A stretch of 15,311 nucleotides of DNA from CAZTZY01 sp964617765 (GTDB lineage: Bacteria; Pseudomonadota; Gammaproteobacteria; Pseudomonadales; DT-91), in assembly GCA_964617765.1 (NCBI GenBank), contig CAZTZY010000071.1, forward strand, positions 1 to 15,311, read 5' to 3'. Both the position numbers and the translations under genes were made by a program. Shown here in pieces: positions 7,277 to 12,818 of this stretch; the stretch's first letter is position 1; the number at the start of each line of letters is the position of its first letter. A model generated the notes under the pieces. The model ran no database searches. It was not told the DNA's origin and worked only from the letters and a program-made list of their open reading frames with translations.

Positions 7277-7312
7277 TTGCAGGGTCTGGATAAATCATAG
7301 ATAATGCGCGCC
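7277..7312 (+). promoter_or_regulatory. Stable-RNA-type promoter of the 4.5S RNA gene
   Basis: GATAAT (7300-7305) matches five of six -10 bases. A weak -35, TTGCAG (7277-7282), lies 17 bases upstream. Directly after the -10 comes the GC-rich discriminator GCGCGCC (7306-7312), typical of growth-rate and stringently controlled rRNA and tRNA promoters. Transcription would begin near 7312, a few bases before the mature RNA end. Confidence 0.55.
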
Positions 7313-7319
7313 TTGCAAT

Positions 7320-7434
<115 letters not shown>

Positions 7435-7494
7435 CAAATTCTCCCTATCCGTTACTTTTGCCTATCTTCGCCGTGTTTGTGATTATTGTTTGTG

Positions 7495-7500
7495 TATAAT
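7495..7500 (+). promoter_or_regulatory. Perfect TATAAT -10 upstream of dnaX
   Basis: A consensus TATAAT lies 41 bases before the dnaX start. No convincing -35 is seen at 16-18 bases, so strength is uncertain. It could give dnaX its own transcript separate from the 4.5S RNA. Confidence 0.4.
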
Positions 7501-7541
7501 GCTACGATGCAATAACACTGGGTTTATGAAGGCACAGTCCA

Positions 7542-9401
7542 ATGAATTATCAAGTTTTAGCCCGTAAGTGGCGTCCGCGTATTTTCCGTGAAATGGTGGG
7601 GCAGGAGCATGTCCTGCAAGCCCTCATCAATGCACTGGACCACAATCGCCTGCATCATGCTTACTTGTTTACCGGTACTCGTGGTGTCGGGAAAACCACC
7701 ATTGCGCGTATCCTCGCCAAATGCCTGAATTGTGATGTAGGTGTTAGCTCTGAGCCTTGTGGCCAGTGTTCAGCCTGTCAGGATATCAATAACGGTTGTT
7801 TTATTGATTTGATCGAGGTGGATGCGGCATCCAATACCGGTGTCGATGATGTGCGCGAAATTATAGAGAATGCCCAATACAGCCCGAGCCGGGGTCGTTA
7901 TAAAGTTTACCTCATCGATGAAGTGCATATGTTATCCAGGAATGCCTTCAATGCCTTGTTGAAAACCCTCGAAGAACCCCCTGAGCATGTAAAGTTCCTG
8001 TTAGCTACTACTGATCCGCAAAAGCTCCCTGCCACTATTTTATCGCGGTGTTTGCAATTTCATCTGAAAAACATGGCACCTGATCGTATTGTCGGGCATT
8101 TGCAAAATGTATTACGGCAGGAAATGATTGAATGTGAAGAACCTGCATTGTGGGCGTTAGCACGTTCTGCGCAGGGCAGTATGCGAGATGCGCTCAGTTT
8201 GACAGATCAGGCGATTGCGTTTGGTTCCGGTAAAGTGCTGGAAAAAGATGTGCGTTCCATGCTGGGCACTATTGATCAGCAAACGGTTTATCAATTAGCA
8301 GAAGCATTAATTGCACATGATCCAGAAAAAATCTTGCAGGTGATTGAGCTGTTTAGTGAACAATCACCGGATTATGTGGGTGCGTTAGATGAATTATTAT
8401 TACTTCTGCATCGCATCACCATTGCGCAAATCGCACCTTTAGCAGTGGATAACAGCCTGGGCGATAAAGATCGTGTTCTTGAATTAGCGCAAAAAGTCAC
8501 AGCAGAAGAATTGCAGTTGTTCTATCAGATGGGGTTGATGGGCAAGCGTGATATGCCTTTAGCACCGGATTTTCGAACGGGTCTCGAAATGGCCATATTA
8601 AGAATGCTGGTCTTTCGACCTGAGGGGTTGAATGAGCCGCCGACAACACAGCTGGGAGCACAATATAGGCCCACATCAGCGGAGGCCGTAGAAACTGTAA
8701 AAAAGCCTGAAGCTGTTGTCGCAACACCTGTAGTATCCATGCCTGCTGTTACAGTAGACGTGGTTCCTGCAGCGGTTGTGCCAGCAGCTATTTCTGCTTT
8801 ATTTGATACCACTAACAGGGTTAATGCATCGGATAGCTCAATAGTTGAACCTGTAGAATCGGCGGTTATTGTCGTTGCTGAGGAATCCTTTAAAAAACCG
8901 TTGGAAGAAATCCCGTCATTAATACCGGTCAACAATCCAGCGGTTATTGAAGTTTCAAAAACTGCCATTACTCAAGCCAGACTTGGGCTGGGGACTTTTA
9001 CTGATAACCAGCATTGGATTACCCAATTTGCCCAATTACCATTTTCCGGATTATTAAAATCGGTTTTGGCAGAGTGTGTATTGAAAAGCGTCACTAATAA
9101 TGGTCAATCCTGGTTGCTCAGCATTGATAAAGATAAAGTGCAACTTTATAACGAACGGCATGCGGAACAGATGGCAGAACAGCTATCCGGTTATTTTCAA
9201 GTGCCGGTGAAAGTGACTATTCAGCCGGAAATAACGCATTTAAAAACACCTGCTGCTTATATGCAGGAAGTGAAACAGGCTATTCATGATGCAGCCTTGT
9301 TAGAACTGCAGCAAGATGTCGGTGTGCAATACATATTGCAGGAATATGCTGCGCATATTGATATAAATTCTGTTGAAGCTATTAATCGCGGAGGAAAATG
9401 A
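7542..9401 (+). CDS. dnaX: DNA polymerase III tau subunit (and gamma by frameshifting), DnaX
   Basis: The 619-residue product is the clamp-loader ATPase of the replicative polymerase. It opens YQVLARKWRPRIFREMVGQEHV, has the Walker A loop GTRGVGKT (45-52), a zinc site (C64, C73, C76, C79), Walker B VYLIDEVHML (122-131) and the SRC sensor (168-170). Domain III follows to about residue 365. A proline-, valine- and alanine-rich linker (about 370-480) then leads to a C-terminal domain (about 485-619) that in tau contacts the polymerase alpha subunit and DnaB helicase. Length is close to E. coli tau (643). AAGG (7529-7532) lies nine bases before ATG 7542. An in-frame A AAA AAG slippery site at codons 386-388 predicts a short gamma form of 389 residues. 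The gene overlaps ybaB and leads a seven-gene run. Confidence 0.98.
   Translation: MNYQVLARKWRPRIFREMVGQEHVLQALINALDHNRLHHAYLFTGTRGVGKTTIARILAKCLNCDVGVSSEPCGQCSACQDINNGCFIDLIEVDAASNTGVDDVREIIENAQYSPSRGRYKVYLIDEVHMLSRNAFNALLKTLEEPPEHVKFLLATTDPQKLPATILSRCLQFHLKNMAPDRIVGHLQNVLRQEMIECEEPALWALARSAQGSMRDALSLTDQAIAFGSGKVLEKDVRSMLGTIDQQTVYQLAEALIAHDPEKILQVIELFSEQSPDYVGALDELLLLLHRITIAQIAPLAVDNSLGDKDRVLELAQKVTAEELQLFYQMGLMGKRDMPLAPDFRTGLEMAILRMLVFRPEGLNEPPTTQLGAQYRPTSAEAVETVKKPEAVVATPVVSMPAVTVDVVPAAVVPAAISALFDTTNRVNASDSSIVEPVESAVIVVAEESFKKPLEEIPSLIPVNNPAVIEVSKTAITQARLGLGTFTDNQHWITQFAQLPFSGLLKSVLAECVLKSVTNNGQSWLLSIDKDKVQLYNERHAEQMAEQLSGYFQVPVKVTIQPEITHLKTPAAYMQEVKQAIHDAALLELQQDVGVQYILQEYAAHIDINSVEAINRGGK
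8681..8726 (+). promoter_or_regulatory. Programmed -1 ribosomal frameshift site in dnaX
   Basis: The slippery heptamer A AAA AAG (8699-8705) is in the correct phase (GTA AAA AAG). An internal Shine-Dalgarno-like GGAGG (8681-8685) lies 13 bases upstream. A small hairpin, TGTTG (8714-8718) with CAACA (8722-8726), starts eight bases downstream. After a -1 slip the ribosome reads GCC and then TGA (8708-8710), ending a 389-residue product. E. coli dnaX uses the same heptamer, an upstream Shine-Dalgarno-like element, a downstream stem-loop and a stop one codon after the shift. The stem here is short, so efficiency may differ. Confidence 0.85.
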
Positions 9402-9721
9402 TGAAAGGCATGAGTGATATAATGAAACAGGCACAGCAGATGCAAGAGCAAATGCAAAAAGCCCAGGAAGAATTGGCACGTAAGGAAGTGCAGGGTGAGT
9501 CTGGAGCCGGATTAGTTAAAATATTAATGAATGGAAGACATGATGTTAAATCAGTTTCCATTGATAACAGTCTGTTAACAGAAGACAAGGAAATACTGGA
9601 AGACCTTATAGCGGCAGCCATAAACGATGCGGTGCGCAAGGTTGAAGCCAATAGCCAGAATATGATGTCGGGCTTAACTGCAGGCATGAAAATGCCACCC
9701 GGCTTCAAGATGCCGTTTTAA
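9401..9721 (+). CDS. ybaB: YbaB/EbfC family nucleoid-associated protein
   Basis: The protein (106 residues from ATG 9401) matches E. coli YbaB. It has an N-terminal amphipathic helix rich in Q, M, E and K (IMKQAQQMQEQMQKAQEEL), then VQGESGAGLVKILMNGRHDV, a LLTEDKEILEDLIAAAINDA helix, and the family's C-terminal MPPGFKMPF. YbaB dimers bind DNA in tweezer fashion and associate with the nucleoid; the gene commonly sits between dnaX and recR. GGAGG (9390-9394) lies six bases before ATG 9401, but only three before the adjacent ATG at 9398, so I chose 9401, whose first base is the last base of the dnaX stop codon. Either start changes the protein by one methionine. Tight overlap implies coupling to dnaX translation. 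Confidence 0.95.
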   Translation: MKGMSDIMKQAQQMQEQMQKAQEELARKEVQGESGAGLVKILMNGRHDVKSVSIDNSLLTEDKEILEDLIAAAINDAVRKVEANSQNMMSGLTAGMKMPPGFKMPF

Positions 9722-9739
9722 TTTAGCATAGGTGAAATT

Positions 9740-10330
9740 GTGTTTAGTCCTGTTATTACCCAGTTAATTGATCGTTTAAGTTGCCTTCCCGGTGTCGGCA
9801 AGAAATCGGCACAACGCATGGCAATGTACCTGTTAGAGCATGATCGCCAGGGTGGGCTGGCATTGGCAGAAGGTTTGCAGGAAGCATTGACCAAGGTTAA
9901 AAATTGCCGTTGCTGCCGTAATCTCACTGAATATACCGAGTGCCATATTTGTTCAGACCAGCGCCGTAATCATGCCCAGCTTTGTGTTGTTGAGAGCCCG
10001 TCAGATGTTATAGCCATTGAACATTCCGGTAGTTTTCGCGGTTATTATTTTGTATTGATGGGTCATCTTTCACCGCTGGATGGTATTGGTCCTAATGAAT
10101 TGGGCATTAATGATTTGCTGGTGCGTGCTGCACAAGGTTTTGAAGAGGTTATTATGGCGACCAACCCGACGGTAGAGGGTGAGGCGACAGCGAATTATAT
10201 TTCTGAAAGGTTACGTCCATTGAATATCAGTGTTAGTCGTATAGCCCATGGCGTGCCCATTGGTGGTGAGCTGGAGTATATAGATGGCGGTACGCTTGCT
10301 CATGCACTGAATAGTCGCAGACAGGTATAA
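9740..10330 (+). CDS. recR: Recombination mediator protein RecR
   Basis: The 196-residue protein is RecR, which works with RecF and RecO to load RecA onto single-stranded DNA at gaps. Domains in order: a helix-hairpin-helix LPGVGKKSAQRMAMYLL (16-32); a zinc finger with C56, C59, C68 and C71 (an extra C58 lies between); a Toprim domain from LCVVESPSDVIAIE (81-94) through the GHLSPLDGIGP loop; and a C-terminal segment with RIAHGVPIGGELEYIDGGTL. Length is close to E. coli RecR (201). The start is GTG at 9740, with AGGTG (9730-9734) five bases upstream. It lies 18 bases after ybaB and 6 bases before rnd, continuing the dnaX-led run. Confidence 0.97.
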   Translation: MFSPVITQLIDRLSCLPGVGKKSAQRMAMYLLEHDRQGGLALAEGLQEALTKVKNCRCCRNLTEYTECHICSDQRRNHAQLCVVESPSDVIAIEHSGSFRGYYFVLMGHLSPLDGIGPNELGINDLLVRAAQGFEEVIMATNPTVEGEATANYISERLRPLNISVSRIAHGVPIGGELEYIDGGTLAHALNSRRQV

Positions 10331-10336
10331 TATTTA

Positions 10337-11434
10337 GTGGAAACTATCCCTTTTATTCGCAGCAATGAAGAATTCAATGCCTGTTGCGAACAATTAAGCA
10401 CCAAAAAAATCATTGCGCTAGATACTGAGTTTTTACGCGTTAATACTTTCTTTCCAAAGCCGGGATTATTCCAGATCAATGATGGCGATGCTATTGTTCT
10501 GGTAGATCCGCTGACAATAACTGATTGGCAGGCATTTAATGCCGTGCTCGAGAATCCTGCTATTGTTAAGGTATTTCACGCGTGTGAAGAAGATATTGAA
10601 TTATTGCATCATTTTTTAAAAATCGAACCACAATCAGTATTTGATACACAGATAGCCGCTGCATTTTGTGGTTATGATTTTTGTATGGGGTATCAGCGTT
10701 TAATAAAAGCCATGCTGGATATTGAACTGGAAAAAACTTCCAGTCGCTCGGACTGGATGCAGCGTCCACTCACTGAAAAGCAAATTCATTATGCGGCTGA
10801 TGATGTGCGTTATTTATTGCCTATCTATTATGAATTATCCGCACAGATGGCTGCTCGCCATCTTCTCCCGATAATGGAAGAAGAATACCAGGCGATTTTG
10901 GCAAATTTCAAAATTACCGAATTTGATAATGCCTATATGCGTATTAAAGAAGCCTGGCGCTTGAATCCCTCACAATTCCAGGTGTTGAAAGTATTGGCGG
11001 CATGGCGTGAAAAAATGATGCGGGAAAAAGATTTGCCGCGTAAAAGGATTGCTACTGATGATGCCTTGATGACACTGGCTTCGCGTAGTCAATGGTCAGT
11101 GCAGCAACTATTTGATGTTGAAGGTCTTACTTCGTCAATTGCCAGGAATTGCGGTGTAGCAATTATCGGAATGATCAGTTCGGCACTACAAAAAGAAACC
11201 AAAGAAAAATGCGTTCGCCCTGTAAAATCCGATGATTTTTATCACCATTTTAAAAAAATACTGGAGCATCAAGCCAAAGCATTCGGTGTTGATGAAAAGA
11301 TGCTCAGCAAAAAAACATATAATGAACAACTTTACTGGCTAATGATGCAAGGCGAATTTGACCTGCCTGCCAATATTACCGGTTGGAGAAAGCCTTTGTA
11401 TCAACAGGCAATAATCCAGCTAAAAAACACGTAG
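10337..11434 (+). CDS. rnd: Ribonuclease D
   Basis: The 365-residue protein is RNase D, a 3'-to-5' exoribonuclease that trims tRNA precursors and other small structured RNAs. The DEDDy catalytic set is complete: D29 and E31 in ALDTEFLRV, D86 in ACEEDIELL, and Y152 with D156 in HYAADDVRYLLP, each one residue offset from the E. coli positions. A first HRDC domain follows (about 210-290, with AWREKMMREKDLPRKRIATDDAL), then a second, weaker helical domain. Length is close to E. coli RNase D (375). The start is GTG at 10337, only six bases after recR; the nearest AGG is rather far upstream, suggesting coupling. Like recR, it uses GTG rather than ATG, which may lower expression. Confidence 0.95.
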   Translation: METIPFIRSNEEFNACCEQLSTKKIIALDTEFLRVNTFFPKPGLFQINDGDAIVLVDPLTITDWQAFNAVLENPAIVKVFHACEEDIELLHHFLKIEPQSVFDTQIAAAFCGYDFCMGYQRLIKAMLDIELEKTSSRSDWMQRPLTEKQIHYAADDVRYLLPIYYELSAQMAARHLLPIMEEEYQAILANFKITEFDNAYMRIKEAWRLNPSQFQVLKVLAAWREKMMREKDLPRKRIATDDALMTLASRSQWSVQQLFDVEGLTSSIARNCGVAIIGMISSALQKETKEKCVRPVKSDDFYHHFKKILEHQAKAFGVDEKMLSKKTYNEQLYWLMMQGEFDLPANITGWRKPLYQQAIIQLKNT

Positions 11435-11445
11435 TGGAAGCCCTT

Positions 11446-11748
11446 ATGTCAGAGTCAGTATCAGCCATGATTTGTAATATTTATCGGAGCAGTGCCAAGG
11501 ATGAAATGTATTTGTATGTCAGTAAAACGGATTTATTAAAGAAGGTGCCGGAACAGTTGTTAGGCTTGTTTGGGAAACCGGTTTTGGTCACAACTATGTT
11601 ATTGACCGTTGAAAAAAAGTTGTCGCGGGTCAAGGTAGAAGATGTGATAAAAAACATCGCTGAAAAAGGCTATTATTTACAAATGCCGCCGGTGTTGTCT
11701 CAAGAGATGCGCGCATTGTCGGAAAAAAATACGAAATTATCCCGATAA
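11446..11748 (+). CDS. ycgL: YcgL family protein
   Basis: The 100-residue protein belongs to the YcgL family. It has MICNIYRSSAKDEMYLYVSK near the N-terminus, VPEQLLGLFGKP in the middle and GYYLQMPP towards the C-terminus, all family hallmarks. Its function is unknown; E. coli YcgL is a small cytoplasmic protein. I chose ATG at 11446: GGAAG (11436-11440) is well placed five bases upstream, and the reading lies entirely after the rnd stop. A longer frame reaching ATG 11383 would overlap rnd and add unrelated residues. The position after rnd and before ycgN is as in Pseudomonas-type genomes, as I recall. It ends seven bases before ycgN. Confidence 0.9.
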   Translation: MSESVSAMICNIYRSSAKDEMYLYVSKTDLLKKVPEQLLGLFGKPVLVTTMLLTVEKKLSRVKVEDVIKNIAEKGYYLQMPPVLSQEMRALSEKNTKLSR

Positions 11749-11755
11749 ACTGGCT

Positions 11756-12205
11756 ATGTTGAATAAAGAAAAACCATTTTGGCAGGAAAAATCTTTACAG
11801 GAAATGACTCAGGAAGAATGGGAATCATTATGTGATGGTTGTGCCAAATGTTGTTTGGTAAAGTTACAGGATGAAGATACTGATGATGTGTACTATACCA
11901 ATGTCGCTTGCCAGTATCTGGGTCTTGAGGAATGTCGTTGTACAGAATATACGAAACGCACCGAACTGGTGGAGGCCTGTGTAAAGCTTACACCTGACAA
12001 GGTAGATGATTTTTTTTGGCTGCCATCTACCTGTGCCTATCGCTTGATAGCCGAAAAAAAAGAGTTGCCCCGGTGGCACCCGTTAATTTCCGGCTCACCG
12101 GATTCTGTGCATTCAGGCAGGCACTCGATAAGGGGCAGGGTTTTTTCAGAACAACACATTAATGCCGATGATTTGGAAGAGTATATTATTCGGTGGGTAA
12201 AATAG
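11756..12205 (+). CDS. ycgN: YcgN/UPF0260 family, YkgJ-type cysteine-cluster protein
   Basis: The 149-residue protein matches E. coli YcgN. It starts FWQEKSLQEMTQEEWESLCDGCAKCC, with the cysteine cluster C26, C29, C32, C33, then further conserved cysteines C52, C60, C62, C75 and C93 (TNVACQYL, CRCTEY, STCAYRLI). It ends with the family pattern of HPLISGSPDSVHSG and a C-terminal EEYIIRWVK. The cysteine arrangement defines the YkgJ-like putative zinc- or iron-chelating domain. The actual metal and reaction are not established. The first Met is at 11756, seven bases after ycgL, without a strong Shine-Dalgarno, which fits coupled translation in the dnaX-led run. Confidence 0.93.
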   Translation: MLNKEKPFWQEKSLQEMTQEEWESLCDGCAKCCLVKLQDEDTDDVYYTNVACQYLGLEECRCTEYTKRTELVEACVKLTPDKVDDFFWLPSTCAYRLIAEKKELPRWHPLISGSPDSVHSGRHSIRGRVFSEQHINADDLEEYIIRWVK

Positions 12206-12217
12206 GGGTTTGCATTT

Positions 12218-12592
12218 ATGTCATCTAACGAATATTTTTTGGCCTGGACAGTTTATCTGGTATCGTCATTTTTTGTGGTTATGTTCTGGTGTTGGGTAAC
12301 TTCCCTGTTTAAATCGTTAACCTTACGCCTGGTGTTGCGCTTGCCGGTAATGGCTGTTTTGTTAACACCGATTCCACATTTGCTGGATCCTTCTTTGTAT
12401 GTGCCGGCAGTTGCCGCCGTAGCTTTCGATTTTATCGGAAAAAATCCTGAGGCCATGTCTTCTGATGTAATGACTTTGTTGGCGGCCGTTATTGCCTCCT
12501 TGATTATCGCCTTGTTCCTGGGTTTGGCAGGAAAGCTCATTGCCCGTTTTATTGCTTCAAAAAGCTCGACCCAGGCTGAAGGTAGACGGTAA
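12218..12592 (+). CDS. Small inner-membrane protein of unknown function
   Basis: The 124-residue protein has about four hydrophobic segments (roughly 8-31, 36-50, 60-71 and 82-111) and a polar C-terminal tail SKSSTQAEGRR, so it is an inner-membrane protein. I recognise no named family. AGGGG (12204-12208), overlapping the ycgN stop, lies nine bases before ATG 12218 and is one of the clearest ribosome sites of the run. The 12-base gap after ycgN indicates that it is the last gene of the dnaX-led transcript. Similar small membrane proteins follow ycgN in related genomes, as far as I recall, but no function is known. Confidence 0.8.
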   Translation: MSSNEYFLAWTVYLVSSFFVVMFWCWVTSLFKSLTLRLVLRLPVMAVLLTPIPHLLDPSLYVPAVAAVAFDFIGKNPEAMSSDVMTLLAAVIASLIIALFLGLAGKLIARFIASKSSTQAEGRR

Positions 12593-12698
12593 ACTTTTTT
12601 GGGCTAAAAGGTTTTTTAGTCGCATGTTTAAAAATCCGCTCAATGGCAGTCAACGAGACCATTGCGGGTTACAACTTCAGTTAATCCCCCCCGTTAAT

Positions 12699-12737
12699 CC
12701 TCAATTTGCAGCCATTAGTCTCTTGTCGGAATTGAGG
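12699..12737. other. 8-bp perfect inverted repeat before the adhesin gene
   Basis: CCTCAATT (12699-12706) and AATTGAGG (12730-12737) are exact complements separated by 23 bases, within the 226-base gap between the small membrane gene and the adhesin. There is no T-run, so it could be either an operator for the adhesin promoter just downstream or a loose terminator. The rest of the gap holds no supported gene. Confidence 0.3.
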
Positions 12738-12760
12738 GTGTAAAGCAGCTATTTCATGGC

Positions 12761-12766
12761 TATACT
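12761..12766 (+). promoter_or_regulatory. Possible -10 element of the adhesin gene
   Basis: TATACT matches five of six -10 bases and lies 52 bases before the adhesin start. Only a poor -35 (TGTAAA, 12739-12744, 16-base spacing) is present, so an activator would be expected if this is the promoter. Confidence 0.3.
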
Positions 12767-12818
12767 GGATAAATAATTATAAAACCGTCCAGAAAAATAA
12801 AAAACGGAGTTAAAGGGT

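Noticed and set aside
8525..8968. Minus-strand open frame rich in T, S, A and G opposite dnaX
   Set aside because: It is the antisense shadow of the valine- and alanine-rich DnaX linker; no start signal is visible and the sense strand carries the real gene.
11383..11445. Longer ycgL start overlapping rnd
   Set aside because: The added residues are not part of the YcgL family, and ATG 11446 has a well-placed GGAAG after the rnd stop.
12540..12743. Plus-strand open frame of 67 codons between the small membrane gene and the adhesin
   Set aside because: It starts inside the preceding gene in another frame, has no suitable ribosome site, and its product shows no domain or membrane pattern.
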